Shown here in pieces: positions 45,551-55,379 of a stretch of DNA of 64,000 bases; the first letter of the stretch is position 1, and every line of letters begins with the position of its first letter. Made by a program: the position numbers and the translations under genes. The notes under the pieces were generated by a model that saw only the letters and a list, made by a program, of their open reading frames with translations, searched no databases and was not told the origin of the DNA. The stretch covers positions 170,513 through 234,512 of the forward strand of contig NZ_VYKI01000003.1 in assembly GCF_008710035.1 (NCBI RefSeq). Reading direction: 5' to 3'. This DNA is from Stenotrophomonas cyclobalanopsidis. Its GTDB lineage: Bacteria; Pseudomonadota; Gammaproteobacteria; Xanthomonadales; Xanthomonadaceae.

Positions 45551-46945
45551 TCAGGCCAGCACCTGGTAGCAGGGCTGGTATTCGCCGGAGATCTTCATCC
45601 GGCGCTGTTCGACGAAGGCGCGCAGCAGCGCGTCCAGGGCCTGCATCATGTCGGCGTCGCCGTGGATCTGGAACGGCCCGAACTCCTCGATGCGGCGCAT
45701 GCCATCTTCCTTCACGTTGCCGGCCACGATGCCGGAGAACGCCCGCCGCAGGTCGGCCGCCAGCGCATGCGGGGCGCGGCCGTGGTGCAGGTCCAGCGCG
45801 GCCATCGCCTCGTGGGTCGGCACGAACGGCTGCTGGTACTCCCACGGTATCTCGATGGACCAGTTGAAGAAGAACGAATCCTTCTGCGCCAGGCGATGCT
45901 CGCGCACCTGCTTGATGCCACTGGCCATCCTGCGGGCCACCGCCACCGGGTCACCGATGATGATCTCGTAGCGCTCGGCCGCGGCATCGCCCAGGGTCAG
46001 GCGGATGAAGCGGTCGATCTGCTCGAAATACGGCGCAGCCACGGTCGGGCCGGTCAGGATCAGCGGGAACGGCAGGTCCTTGTTCTCCTCGCGCAGCAGG
46101 ATGCCGAGCAGGTACAGGATCTCTTCGGCCGTGCCGACGCCGCCGGCGAACACGATGATGCCGTGGCCGATGCGGACGAACGCCTCAAGGCGCTTCTCGA
46201 TGTCCGGCATGATGACCAGGTGGTTGACGATCGGATTCGGCGACTCTGCGGCGATGATGCCCGGCTCGGTCAGGCCGATGTAGCGGGTGACCGTCTTGCG
46301 CTGCTTGGCATGGGCGATCGTGGCGCCCTTCATCGGGCCCTTCATCGCGCCCGGGCCGCAGCCGGTGCAGATGTCCAGGCCGCGCAGGCCCAGCTCGTAG
46401 CCGACCTGCTTGGTGTACAGGTACTCGTCGCGGCCGATCGAGTGGCCGCCCCAGCAGACCACCAGGTTCGGGTCGCCCGGGTTGAGGATGCGCGCGTTGC
46501 GCAGCAGGCCGAACACCGCGTTGGTGATGCCTTCCGAGGATTCCAGCTCGGCGGCGTAGGCCGGGCCCATCTCGATGGCCATGTAGGCCAGGTCGCGGAC
46601 CACCGCGAACAGCAGCTCGGCCACGCCGCGGATGATCTCGCCGTCGACGAAGGCCATCGCCGGGGCGTTGACCAGGTCGATGCGCACGCCGCGATCCTGC
46701 TGCGCCACCTGGATGTCGAAATCGGGGTAGAGATCACGCGCCGCGCGCGGATCGTCCGAGGCACTGCCACTGGTCAGCACCGCCAGCGCGCAGCGGCGCA
46801 GCAGCTCGTGCATGCCGCCACCGGAGGCATCGCGCAGGCGCGCGACCTCGGCCCGCGACAGCACATCCAGCCCACCGCGCGGGTAGATCCGCGCATCCTG
46901 CACCGGCAGCGCGCGGGCTGCCTTTTCGTTCGTCGTCATATCCAA
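45551..46945 (-). CDS. ppnN: Nucleotide 5'-monophosphate nucleosidase, LOG family
   Basis: 464 residues (E. coli PpnN 454). It cleaves purine and pyrimidine monophosphates to base and ribose phosphate and in E. coli responds to (p)ppGpp. The LOG motif GGVGTAEEI is near residue 267, and GPGAMKGPMKGATIAH near 197 replaces the usual PGGxxxxME-like entry. The long N- and C-terminal domains of the PpnN type are both present (YPRGGLDVLSRAE at the start; FGPFQIHGDADMMQALDALL near the end). Confidence 0.92.
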   Translation of the reverse strand: MDMTTNEKAARALPVQDARIYPRGGLDVLSRAEVARLRDASGGGMHELLRRCALAVLTSGSASDDPRAARDLYPDFDIQVAQQDRGVRIDLVNAPAMAFVDGEIIRGVAELLFAVVRDLAYMAIEMGPAYAAELESSEGITNAVFGLLRNARILNPGDPNLVVCWGGHSIGRDEYLYTKQVGYELGLRGLDICTGCGPGAMKGPMKGATIAHAKQRKTVTRYIGLTEPGIIAAESPNPIVNHLVIMPDIEKRLEAFVRIGHGIIVFAGGVGTAEEILYLLGILLREENKDLPFPLILTGPTVAAPYFEQIDRFIRLTLGDAAAERYEIIIGDPVAVARRMASGIKQVREHRLAQKDSFFFNWSIEIPWEYQQPFVPTHEAMAALDLHHGRAPHALAADLRRAFSGIVAGNVKEDGMRRIEEFGPFQIHGDADMMQALDALLRAFVEQRRMKISGEYQPCYQVLA

Positions 46946-47000
46946 CTTTTCGCTTCCTTCAAGGTTTCCGACTGTACTGCCGCCCCCTTAAAAAGCAAAA

Positions 47001-47020
47001 CGGCCGGGAAACCCGACCGT
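47001..47020. terminator. Hairpin upstream of ppnN
   Basis: CGGCCGGG / AAAC / CCGACCG is an imperfect stem with an A run on its left. It closely resembles the stem at 47141-47160 and lies between ppnN and the receptor gene. Confidence 0.5.
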
Positions 47021-47136
47021 TGGATAGGTGCTGCCCGCGTCCGCCGTTCCGGGACCGCCAGGCGGCGTAGTGCGCCGCGCACGAGGAGCGATGCTACGCC
47101 CCCGCCCGCACGCCCGCAAGGACTTTCGCCTGAACG

Positions 47137-47164
47137 AAAACGGCCGGGTTTCCCCGGCCGTTTC
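47137..47164 (-). terminator. Terminator of the Oar-like receptor gene
   Basis: AAAA, CGGCCGGG, a TTTC loop, CCCGGCCG and TTT make a perfect eight-base stem flanked by A and T runs, directly after the receptor stop at 47190. Confidence 0.8.
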
Positions 47165-47189
47165 CGTGTGCAGCAGCTACGTCAGTTCA

Positions 47190-50100
47190 TCAGAACTGGT
47201 AGCGGAAGCCCAGCTGCAGCGACCACTGCGAGACACCGACGTCGAAGCCGTCTGCGTCGTTGTTGGCCACCGTCGGCTCATCCGCGCCGCGGAAGTTGTA
47301 AACGTATTTGCCGTCCTTGATGCCCTGCAGGCTGGCGACGCGGGCATCAGCAAAGAAGCCGTAGTCGTAGATGTTGCCCCACTTCTTGTTCAGCATGTTG
47401 CCGACGTTCTGGATGTCGAGCCACACTTCCGACTTGTGGCCCTTCATGAAGCCCGGCAGCTGCTGGCTGATACGGATATCGAAGGTGTTGATCCAGCCGG
47501 TACGGAACTGGTTGGCCGGAGCGTAGCCGCCTGCGTACTTCGCCAGCTGCGGGTTGTTGGCCAGCCATTCGTAGAACGACTTCTCCATCGCCGCATCCGG
47601 AGTAAAGGTATTGCCCACCAGGTTGCCGAACAGCACTTCGCCCGGATTGGGCACGTAGAACAGGTCGTTCGCGGAACGGCCGTCACCGTTGGCGTCGTTC
47701 ACGTAGACGTAGCTGTACGGACGGCCGCTGCGGCCTTCGTACACCAGGCCCACCTTGGTTTCGTAGTCGCCGAAGAACTTGTGCTTCCAGTTCAGCGCGC
47801 CCGACACGCGGTCACGGATCTGGTAGCGCGAGGTGTTCTCGGTTTCGCTGTTGGCGTTGAAGGCGTACTGGTAGCCCCAGCCCGAGCTGGCGGTGGAGCT
47901 GGTCAGCGAACCCACCTCAGTGGCGTCGGTGTAGGTGTAGCCGAGGTTCCAGGACCAGTCACTGGCATCCGACCACGGCTTGCTCAGCGACACGGTGAAC
48001 TGCGAGGTGCGACCCTTGTCGGTGTTGGCGATTTCGTACACAGCGTCGTAGGCCTGATTGCGCCGGACACGTGCATCGTTGTTCGACCAGGCGTTGCCAT
48101 TGCGGGAGACGGCGTAGTACAGCTCACGACCGTCCGGACCCAACTGCTGCACCGGGCCCAGGTTCAGGTTCCTGTAGTACAGCGCGTCCTTGACCTTGGT
48201 GACCAGCAGTTCAGCCGAGGCCACGATGCCATTCCACGGCAGCTCGTGGTCGAAGGCCAGGTTGGCCTTGTAGACCGACGGCATGTTGAAGTCGCTGCCG
48301 ACGAAGTTGACGTTCTGACGGTTCGAACCCGCGGTGGTCGGGACTGGCTGGCTGTCCTTGTTCGGGTTGAACGGCAGCGCCGGGTTGTAGGCGTTGTTGG
48401 TATAGACCGAATTGTTGAAGCCGGTCGCCGAGTAGCTGTTGCTCAGCCACACCTGCGGGGCATCACCCTGGAACAGGCCCACGCCACCGCGCAGCTGGGT
48501 CGGGCGCTCGCTGTCGAAGGTGTAGTTGAAGCCGAAGCGCGGCTGGACCAGGAACTTGTTGCTCAGGACCTTGCTGTTGTCGTTACCGAAGAAGGCCGAC
48601 GCCGCAGCGTTGTAGGCCGGGGCCGGGCTGGTGTCGGCACGGTCCGCACGCACGCCCATGGTCAGGGTCAGGTTGCTGTTGACGTACCAGGTGTCCTGCA
48701 CGAACAGGGCCAGGTTGCTGTACTTGTAGTCAGCCGGAATCGAGCCCGGGGTCCGTTCCGGGTTGTAGTTGTAGGTGCTCCAGATACCGTTGGCGAAGTT
48801 GTCCAGACCGTAGAAGGTGTAAGCACCCCAGGAGCTGGCGCCGAAGTAGTTGTAGATGTCGTTGGTATCGTACGACGCACCGAACTTGACGTCGTGGTCA
48901 CCCAGGGTCCAGGTGCCGGCCGCGTAATAGTTCCACGCCTTGGTCTGCAGGATATTGTTCTGCGAGTTGACTTCGGTACCGAGGTACAGCGAGTCACCAG
49001 TCGGCGCGGCCTGGGTACCCTGGAAATAGATGCGGATGCTCGGCGCGTCGGTGGACACGTTGCGGATCGCCGAGTACTCGCGGTACGAGGCCTTCAACTC
49101 GGTCGAGAAGTTGTCGGTCCAGTCGCTGAACAGCTGCGCGACGTAGCTCTCATTGGTCTTGTCGTGCTGGTACCAGTACGAGCTCAGTGAAGCCGAGCTG
49201 GTGCTCATGCCGTTGATGCGCAGCTTGCTCTGGTCGATCTTGCTGTAACGGAAGTTGGCGCGGTGATTGTCGCTGATGTTCCAATCGAGCTTCAGCGCGT
49301 ACTCTTCCATCTCGGTGTCGCCATTGCTTTCCAGGCCACCGGCGTTGATACCGTAGCCCTGGGCGATCTGCTGCGCGCGGGTCACGTCGGCCAGGGTGAA
49401 CTGCGGGTTGGCCTTGCCCAGCGCGGTGCCGCTCAGGTCAGCGCCCGGCGCGGCCTGCTCGAACTTCTCGTAGTTGGCGAAGAAGAACAGCTTGTCCTTG
49501 ACCAGCGGACCACCCAGGGTCATGCCGTAGGTCTTTTCCTTGGTGAAGCCCTTGAACGGCTGGCCTTCCGGGTTGTCGCCGAACCAGTCGCCATCACGGT
49601 AGGTGCCGTAGACCGAACCGTGGAATTCGTTGGTACCGGACTTGGTCACCGCGTTGACGGTGGCACCGGCGGCGGCAGCGATGCTGACGTCGTAGTTGGA
49701 CAGGTTGATGTCCAGCGCTTCGATGGCTTCCATCGCGACCGGCTGACGGCGGGTCGGCATGTTGTTGCCTTCCAGGCCGAAGGTGTCGCTGGCCGAGACG
49801 CCGTCGATGTTGATCGAGTTGAAGCGCGGGTTCTGGCCACCGGCCGAGATCGAGCCCGAAGCGCGGTCGATGAAGGTCACGCGCGGGTCAAGGCGCATCA
49901 GATCCTGGATGTTGCCGCCGACGGACGGCGCAACTTCGATCTGCTGCTGGCTGAGGTTGGTGCCCGAGCCCATCTTGGTGGCGCTGAACACTTCCGAGCC
50001 ACCGCCGACGGCGGTGACCTGCACGGTGTCCAGATTAGTGGCAGCTGCCAGATCACCCGCCAGGGTGGCGTTGATGGTGCCGGTCTGGTTCACGCCCAGG

Positions 50101-50396
50101 TAGACGCCATCTTCGGTCTTGGTGCCTTCACCCGGCTTGGTGATGGTGATCGAGTACGGACCACCCACGCGCAGGCCGCGGGCGTTGTAGCGACCGGCCG
50201 CATCGGTGGTGGCACGCGAAACGGTGCCCGACTCGGTGTGGGTGATGGTGACTTCAGCGCCGGCGACGGGCTGGCCCGCGCGGGAGATCACCTGGCCGCC
50301 GACACCGGCAGAGGTGCTCTGGGCGAAGGCGGGGGCGGCGGCAAGTGCAGCCACGAGACCAAGGGTAAGCTTGGACATCCGGAGTGGGTGGGTCAT
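47190..50396 (-). CDS. Oar-like TonB-dependent receptor
   Basis: 1068 residues from ATG 50396, which has GAGG upstream; longer in-frame starts precede the promoter-like AT stretch. A signal peptide (SKLTLGLVAALAAAPAFAQS) leads to a carboxypeptidase-regulatory/peptidase-associated fold (GGQVISRAGQPVAGAEVTIT, residues 33-110). A TonB plug follows (SQQQIEVAPSVGGNIQDLMR), then a 22-strand-type barrel ending in QLGFRYQF. Oar-type receptors import or export peptides or proteins across the outer membrane. The ligand is unknown. It has a 229-base upstream region free of genes. Confidence 0.92.
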   Translation of the reverse strand: MTHPLRMSKLTLGLVAALAAAPAFAQSTSAGVGGQVISRAGQPVAGAEVTITHTESGTVSRATTDAAGRYNARGLRVGGPYSITITKPGEGTKTEDGVYLGVNQTGTINATLAGDLAAATNLDTVQVTAVGGGSEVFSATKMGSGTNLSQQQIEVAPSVGGNIQDLMRLDPRVTFIDRASGSISAGGQNPRFNSINIDGVSASDTFGLEGNNMPTRRQPVAMEAIEALDINLSNYDVSIAAAAGATVNAVTKSGTNEFHGSVYGTYRDGDWFGDNPEGQPFKGFTKEKTYGMTLGGPLVKDKLFFFANYEKFEQAAPGADLSGTALGKANPQFTLADVTRAQQIAQGYGINAGGLESNGDTEMEEYALKLDWNISDNHRANFRYSKIDQSKLRINGMSTSSASLSSYWYQHDKTNESYVAQLFSDWTDNFSTELKASYREYSAIRNVSTDAPSIRIYFQGTQAAPTGDSLYLGTEVNSQNNILQTKAWNYYAAGTWTLGDHDVKFGASYDTNDIYNYFGASSWGAYTFYGLDNFANGIWSTYNYNPERTPGSIPADYKYSNLALFVQDTWYVNSNLTLTMGVRADRADTSPAPAYNAAASAFFGNDNSKVLSNKFLVQPRFGFNYTFDSERPTQLRGGVGLFQGDAPQVWLSNSYSATGFNNSVYTNNAYNPALPFNPNKDSQPVPTTAGSNRQNVNFVGSDFNMPSVYKANLAFDHELPWNGIVASAELLVTKVKDALYYRNLNLGPVQQLGPDGRELYYAVSRNGNAWSNNDARVRRNQAYDAVYEIANTDKGRTSQFTVSLSKPWSDASDWSWNLGYTYTDATEVGSLTSSTASSGWGYQYAFNANSETENTSRYQIRDRVSGALNWKHKFFGDYETKVGLVYEGRSGRPYSYVYVNDANGDGRSANDLFYVPNPGEVLFGNLVGNTFTPDAAMEKSFYEWLANNPQLAKYAGGYAPANQFRTGWINTFDIRISQQLPGFMKGHKSEVWLDIQNVGNMLNKKWGNIYDYGFFADARVASLQGIKDGKYVYNFRGADEPTVANNDADGFDVGVSQWSLQLGFRYQF

Positions 50397-50625
50397 TTTT
50401 CGGTAGCCTCGATGCGAGTTGGCGATGGCGGAAAAAAAGCGCATCCAACCAGCCTTGCGGGCGGCTGACTGGATATTTATCTGGGGTTCCCTACCGTGAA
50501 CGGCAGCTGCCGCAACGGTTAACACTAGATTAACACGCTACGCCTGCAATGTGACGGTTGTGCGACAAACGGCACGGGATCGCAACCCGATCGTGACGGA
50601 ACCTTCATTCCGTCTTATCGTCCAG

Positions 50626-51402
50626 TTAACCGGCGGCGGCAGTGTAACTCGCGTCAAGTACCTGCCCGCGCCACGGGACGCCAGCCGTCGAAAGCAGCGC
50701 TACGGACGCAGCGGCGGCCTTTTCCGGGCCTTGGGCAGCAGGATCCTGGTCAACTGAATAGGCGCGGGCGCGCAGTGCGGTGCGAAGCGGGCCCGGATAC
50801 AGGCCACTGACCCGGACGGGAGTACGGCCCAATTCATCGTGCAGGCTGGCGATCAGCCCACGCAGCCCGTGCTGGGCCACCCCATATCCGCCCCAGTAGG
50901 CCTGCCCCACCCTTTCCGGGGCATCGACAGCGAACACCATCGCCGCATCTTCGCGCTGCTTCAGCAGCGGCAGGCAGGCCTGGGCGAGCCACGCGGGCGC
51001 GGTCAGGGTGACGTGCACGGCGCGGGCAAAACTGGCCGGGTCGGCCAGCTCGAAGGGGGTCAGGCCGGGGAAATGCGCGGCACAGACCAGCAGGCCATCC
51101 AGCCGCCCCAGCTCACGCTGCAGGGCCTGGGCCAGTTCGGCATAGTCGTCGGGGCCGGCACCTTCCAGATCCAGCGGATACAACAGGGGCTCCGGGCCCA
51201 CGGCCTGCACCTGGGCATAGACCCGGTCCAGCCGCCGCGGCTTGCGGCCCATCAGCACCACGGTGGCCCCGGCTTCGGCGGCCGCAACGGCCGCGGCACT
51301 GCCCAGCCCGCCACCGGCACCGGCGATGAGGACCACGCGATCCTGCAAGGGACGGCCATCGAGCGCCGCAGCGGTCGCCGACGTCGATGGCCAGGCACTC
51401 AT
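50626..51402 (-). CDS. Short-chain dehydrogenase-like protein with degenerate active site
   Basis: 258 residues. The Rossmann start VLIAGAGGGLGSAAAVAAAE has the GxxxGxG cofactor motif, and RKPRRLDRV supports NADP preference. The overall sequence is close to the YciK type. The catalytic YxxxK reads YGVAQ, so the lysine is Gln, and the catalytic serine strand reads VFAVDAPE without Ser. It may bind cofactor without normal activity. The start overlaps the glutaredoxin stop by four bases, so the two are co-translated. Confidence 0.82.
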   Translation of the reverse strand: MSAWPSTSATAAALDGRPLQDRVVLIAGAGGGLGSAAAVAAAEAGATVVLMGRKPRRLDRVYAQVQAVGPEPLLYPLDLEGAGPDDYAELAQALQRELGRLDGLLVCAAHFPGLTPFELADPASFARAVHVTLTAPAWLAQACLPLLKQREDAAMVFAVDAPERVGQAYWGGYGVAQHGLRGLIASLHDELGRTPVRVSGLYPGPLRTALRARAYSVDQDPAAQGPEKAAAASVALLSTAGVPWRGQVLDASYTAAAG

Positions 51403-51719
51403 CCCTGGCTGGCCTCTTCGACAATGCGCTTGAGCTCGCCGGCTTCGAACAGCTCCATGACGATGTCACAGCCGCCGATCAGCTCCCCGTTGATGAACAG
51501 CTGCGGGAACGTCGGCAGGTTGGAGAAGCGCGGCAGGTTGGCGCGGATCTCCGGCTCCTCCAGCACGTTGACCGTACGCAGGGCGACGGCACCGGCGGCC
51601 ATCAACGCCTGCACGGCACGGCTGGAAAAGCCGCACATCGGGTATTGCGGGGTGCCCTTCATGAACAGCACGAGCGGGTAACGATCCACCTCGGCCTGGA
51701 TTTGCTGCATTACCGCCAC
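51399..51719 (-). CDS. grxD: Monothiol glutaredoxin, Grx4 family
   Basis: 106 residues. The active site is CGFS at 29-32. KGTPQYPMCGFS and FPQLFINGELIGGCDIVMEL are family signatures for glutathione and [2Fe-2S] binding. It delivers or stores iron-sulfur clusters in the cytosol. It is divergent from sodB with a 119-base gap, an oxidative-stress/iron pairing. Confidence 0.95.
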   Translation of the reverse strand: MAVMQQIQAEVDRYPLVLFMKGTPQYPMCGFSSRAVQALMAAGAVALRTVNVLEEPEIRANLPRFSNLPTFPQLFINGELIGGCDIVMELFEAGELKRIVEEASQG

Positions 51720-51838
51720 ACCTCACTCCTTGCTTCGCCGGACAAACCGACCGCAGTGGTCGGCTAGACTGCCCACGGTAGCCGCCATTGTAAGCCGATG
51801 GAACCGGCTGCCGCCGTCCCCTGGCCACGAACCTGTCC

Positions 51839-52417
51839 ATGCCCGTCGAATTCCCTGCCCTGCCCTACCTTTCCGGCTCCCTGCAGCCGCACCTGTCCGC
51901 GCAGAGCGTGGAACTGCACCACGGCCGCCATCATCGCGCCTACGTGGATGCGGTCAATGCCGCCATTGTCGGCACCGAATGGGAAGAAGCGCCGCTGGAG
52001 GAGATTGTCCGCCAGGCCCAAGGCACGCTGTTCGATGCGGCCGCCCAGGCCTGGAACCATGGTTTCTACTGGCAGTGCCTGCGCCCGCGGGGCGGCGGCG
52101 AGCCGCAGGGCCGGCTGGGTGAGCTCATCAAGCGCCAGTTCGGCGATGGCCAGCGCCTGCGCGAGGAGTTCAACCGCGCCGCGCTGGGGCTGTTCGGCTC
52201 GGGCTGGGTCTGGCTGGTGCAGCATCCCGGCGGCCAGCTCGGCATCCAGGCCACCCGCAACGCGGGCACGCCGCTGACTGGCGACAGCACCCCGCTGCTG
52301 TGCTGCGATGTGTGGGAACACGCGTATTACACCGACTACCAGAATGAGCGCGCGCGCTATCTGGAAGGGTTCTGGCAGCTGGTCAACTGGGAATTCGCCG
52401 AGAGCCAGCTGCGCTGA
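51839..52417 (+). CDS. sodB: Iron superoxide dismutase
   Basis: 192 residues. Metal ligands are His27, His72 (WNHGFYW), Asp155 and His159 (DVWEHAYY). Gln68 in AAQAWNH is in the Fe-type position for the second-sphere Gln. It converts superoxide to peroxide and oxygen in the cytosol. It starts with MPVEFPALPY like other gammaproteobacterial FeSODs. Confidence 0.95.
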   Translation: MPVEFPALPYLSGSLQPHLSAQSVELHHGRHHRAYVDAVNAAIVGTEWEEAPLEEIVRQAQGTLFDAAAQAWNHGFYWQCLRPRGGGEPQGRLGELIKRQFGDGQRLREEFNRAALGLFGSGWVWLVQHPGGQLGIQATRNAGTPLTGDSTPLLCCDVWEHAYYTDYQNERARYLEGFWQLVNWEFAESQLR

Positions 52418-52427
52418 GGGGGCTGGC

Positions 52428-52455
52428 ATCCGCCGGGCATGGCCCGGCGCTACCG
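52428..52455. repeat. GTAG-type palindromic repeat (SMAG-like)
   Basis: ATCCGCCGGGCATGGCCCGGCGCTACC contains an inverted repeat CGCCGGGC / GCCCGGCG; read on the minus strand it opens with GGTAGCGCCGGGCC. It lies between sodB and purK. Such repeats are abundant between genes in S. maltophilia. Confidence 0.75.
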
Positions 52456-52523
52456 GCTTCGCGATGCTCTGGTAGATCCCACCTTGGTGGGCATTGACGG
52501 CCAGCGGCCGGCACTACCGGCGA

Positions 52524-53672
52524 TCAGCGGTTGCGCAGCGCGTGCACCGCTGGCGCCACCTGGTCCTGGCGGTCCAGCTCCAGGCCGACCTGCAGCAGTG
52601 CATCGGCCAGCGCATCGGCATCATCGTCACGCAGCGTGGCGTGGCCGACCTTGCGGCCGTCGCGCGGCTGCTTGCCATAGTCATGCCAATGGCCACTGGC
52701 CTGGCCCAGCACCGGCGCCGGATCGGGCATCGCGCCCAGCCAGTTCAGCATGCAGGCATGGCCGAGCATGCGGGTACTGCCCAGCGGCAGGCCCAGCACG
52801 GCGCGCAGGTGGTTCTCGAACTGCGAGGTCTCGCTGCCCTCGATGGTCCAGTGACCGGAGTTGTGCACGCGCGGTGCCATCTCGTTGGCCAGCAACTCGC
52901 CATCGCGGCAGAACAGCTCCAGCGCGAACACACCCACGTAGCCCAGGTGCTCGGCCACGCGGCGCGCGTAACCAATCGCCGCTTCATGCTCGGCATCGGC
53001 CAGCACGGCCGGGGCCACGCTGGCCGACAGCACGCCATCGACATGCCAGTTGCCGGTGACCGGCCACGCCCGGAAGCTGCCATCACGGCCGCGCACGGCG
53101 ACCACACTCACTTCGCGCTGGAAGGCGACGAAGCCTTCCAGGATCAGGCCGGTGCGCTCGACCTGGGCGCCAAGTGCGTCCCATGCGGCGTCGATGTCGG
53201 CCTCGCTGCGCAGGCGGAACTGGCCCTTGCCGTCATAACCCAGGCGACGAGTCTTGAGGATGCACGGCAGGCCGAATTCGGTGGCCTTGGCGGCCAGCTC
53301 GTCCCGGCTGCGGATATCGGCGAAGGCCGGCAGCGGAATGCCCAGCTGCTGGAACAGGGTCTTTTCGCTCAGCCGGTCCTGCGCGACGGCCAGCGCCGAC
53401 GGCGGCGGGTAGACCGGCACCTGGTCGGCGAGCCACTGCGCACTGTCGGCCGGCACGTTCTCGAAATCGAAGGTCACCACGTCGACCTTGGCGGCAAACT
53501 CGGCCAGGGCCTTGCGATCATCGAACGCGGCCACGGTGAGCGGCGCCAGCGGGCCGCTGCAGGCGTCGGCCGCCGGATCGTACAGCTCGAAGCGCAGCCC
53601 CAGCGGCGCACCGGCCAGGACCATCATGCGGGCGAGCTGTCCGCCGCCCAGGATGCCGACGGTCAGGCTCAT
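52524..53672 (-). CDS. purK: N5-carboxyaminoimidazole ribonucleotide synthase
   Basis: 382 residues (E. coli 355). It carboxylates AIR using ATP and bicarbonate in purine synthesis. The N-terminus [20 protein letters not shown] is diagnostic. ATP-grasp residues follow ([15 protein letters not shown], then [20 protein letters not shown]). It overlaps purE by four bases, the usual pair order. Confidence 0.95.
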   Translation of the reverse strand: MSLTVGILGGGQLARMMVLAGAPLGLRFELYDPAADACSGPLAPLTVAAFDDRKALAEFAAKVDVVTFDFENVPADSAQWLADQVPVYPPPSALAVAQDRLSEKTLFQQLGIPLPAFADIRSRDELAAKATEFGLPCILKTRRLGYDGKGQFRLRSEADIDAAWDALGAQVERTGLILEGFVAFQREVSVVAVRGRDGSFRAWPVTGNWHVDGVLSASVAPAVLADAEHEAAIGYARRVAEHLGYVGVFALELFCRDGELLANEMAPRVHNSGHWTIEGSETSQFENHLRAVLGLPLGSTRMLGHACMLNWLGAMPDPAPVLGQASGHWHDYGKQPRDGRKVGHATLRDDDADALADALLQVGLELDRQDQVAPAVHALRNR

Positions 53673-54172
53673 TGGCGCGGATCGTCGTGGGCCATGACAT
53701 CTTCGGTCTGGCGGGTGCGGAAGGCCCCCAGCGCCTCGCCGATGGCCGGCTGGTCGCTGGCCAGCATCGCCGCGGCAAACAGCGCCGCGTTGGATGCACC
53801 GGCATTGCCGATGGCGAAGGTGGCGACCGGAATGCCGGCCGGCATCTGCACGATCGACAGCAGCGAATCCATGCCGTTGAGGGCCTTGGACTGCACCGGC
53901 ACGCCCAGCACCGGCACGGCGGTCTTGGCGGCGATCATGCCCGGCAGGTGCGCGGCCCCGCCGGCACCGGCAATGATCGCGCGCAGGCCGCGCGGGCCCG
54001 CCTCTTCTGCGTAGCTGAACAATACGTCCGGGGTGCGGTGGGCGGAGACCACCTTCACTTCGAACGGAACACCCAGGGCTTCAAGCTTCTGGGCGGCGTG
54101 CTGCATGGTTTCCCAGTCGGAGCGGGAACCCATGACAATGCCGACAAGCGGCGCGATCGGGTTGGGGGTCAT
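53669..54172 (-). CDS. purE: N5-carboxyaminoimidazole ribonucleotide mutase
   Basis: 167 residues (E. coli 169). It rearranges N5-CAIR to CAIR in purine synthesis. The signature [20 protein letters not shown] and [10 protein letters not shown] are present, plus [20 protein letters not shown]. It is divergent from the Trm112-like gene with a 58-base gap. Confidence 0.95.
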   Translation of the reverse strand: MTPNPIAPLVGIVMGSRSDWETMQHAAQKLEALGVPFEVKVVSAHRTPDVLFSYAEEAGPRGLRAIIAGAGGAAHLPGMIAAKTAVPVLGVPVQSKALNGMDSLLSIVQMPAGIPVATFAIGNAGASNAALFAAAMLASDQPAIGEALGAFRTRQTEDVMAHDDPRQ

Positions 54173-54230
54173 TGGCCGTCACCTGCCTTAAAGACGTATT
54201 CTAGCCGTCTTCCACGCAAGACGAAGAACC

Positions 54231-54500
54231 ATGGATCGCAAGCTGCTTGACCTGCTGGTGTCGCCGGACACCCGCCAGCCCCTGTCCCTGCTGGATGGCA
54301 AGGGCCTGGAAGCCCTCAACAAGGCCATTTCCGCCGGCTCGGTGAGCAAGGCCGATGGCAACCCGCTGGCCCAGCCGCTGCGCGAAGCGCTGGTCACCCG
54401 CGACCGCAAGCAGGTGTTCCGGGTCGACGACGGCATTCCGGTGCTGCTGGCCGAAGAGGCCATCCCGACCGCGCAGATCGTCGACTTCCCCGCCGCATGA
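54231..54500 (+). CDS. Trm112-like/UPF0434 small protein
   Basis: 89 residues. DRKLLDLLVSPDTRQPLSLL, then VFRVDDGIPVLLAEEA, matches the family, which is often zinc-binding, but the usual CPxC cysteines are absent here. Bacterial members are commonly encoded beside lpxK-kdsB; here it is beside nadC. The stop overlaps the nadC start by four bases. The function is not settled. Confidence 0.85.
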   Translation: MDRKLLDLLVSPDTRQPLSLLDGKGLEALNKAISAGSVSKADGNPLAQPLREALVTRDRKQVFRVDDGIPVLLAEEAIPTAQIVDFPAA

Positions 54501-55351
54501 CCGCCCTGCCGACGCCGGATGCGGCCCTCGTCGCGGCCGATGTCGCCCGCGCGTTGGCCGAGGACCTGGGCAGCGGTGACGTCACCGCCGCCCTGCTGCC
54601 CGACCAGGCCGACAGCGCCTACCTGCTGTGCAAGCAGGACGATGCGGTGATCGCCGGCCGCCCCTGGTTCGACGCCACCCATCGGGCGCTCGACCCGGAC
54701 GTCCGCATCGAATGGCGCGTGGCCGAGGGCGACTGCGTCGCCGCCGGCACCGTGCTGGCCCTGCTGCACGGGCGCAGCCGCAGCCTGGTCAGCGCCGAGC
54801 GCACCTCGCTGAATTTCCTGCAGACCCTGTCCGGCACCGCCACCACCACCGCCCGCTACGTGGCCGCCGTGGCCGGCACCGGCACGCGCATCCTCGATAC
54901 CCGCAAGACCCTGCCCGGCCTGCGCCTGGCGCAGAAGTACGCGGTGCGCTGCGGCGGCGGTGACAACCACCGCTTCGGCCTGTACGACACGGTGATGCTG
55001 AAGGAAAACCACATCCGCGCCGCCGGCTCGCTGCCCGCTGCCGTGGCTGCCGCGCGCCAGCAATGGCCGTCGTTGCCGCTGGTGGTGGAGGTGGAAGACC
55101 TGGGCCAGCTGCAGCAGGCGCTGGATGCCGGCTGCGAGCGCATCCTGCTGGACGACTTCGATGCCGCACTGCGCCGCGAGGCCGTGCGCATTACCGCTGG
55201 GCGCATTCCGCTGGAAGTCTCCGGCAGTGTCGGCCTGGAGGGATTGCGGGCGATTGCCGAGGACGGCGTGGACTGCATTTCCATCGGCGGCCTGACCAAG
55301 CACGTGCAGGCCATTGACCTGTCGCTGAAGCTGGGGCCGCCGCCGGGCTGA
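54497..55351 (+). CDS. nadC: Nicotinate-nucleotide pyrophosphorylase (carboxylating)
   Basis: 284 residues. It makes nicotinate mononucleotide from quinolinate and PRPP in NAD synthesis. The signatures are LDTRKTLPGLRLAQKYAVRC, then GGGDNHRFGLYD and MLKENHI. The C-terminal barrel contains EVSGSVGLEGLRAIAEDGVD. No nadA or nadB is in the window. Confidence 0.95.
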   Translation: MTALPTPDAALVAADVARALAEDLGSGDVTAALLPDQADSAYLLCKQDDAVIAGRPWFDATHRALDPDVRIEWRVAEGDCVAAGTVLALLHGRSRSLVSAERTSLNFLQTLSGTATTTARYVAAVAGTGTRILDTRKTLPGLRLAQKYAVRCGGGDNHRFGLYDTVMLKENHIRAAGSLPAAVAAARQQWPSLPLVVEVEDLGQLQQALDAGCERILLDDFDAALRREAVRITAGRIPLEVSGSVGLEGLRAIAEDGVDCISIGGLTKHVQAIDLSLKLGPPPG

Positions 55352-55379
55352 GGGTGAATCCGGGTGCCACCGCTTCGCT

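Noticed and set aside
50397..50625. Riboswitch upstream of the TonB-dependent receptor
   Set aside because: The 229-base region shows no recognisable cobalamin or other riboswitch core; it looks like an ordinary promoter region.
51839..52417. Manganese-type superoxide dismutase
   Set aside because: The Gln in AAQAWNH is at the Fe-type position; metal preference is still only inferred.
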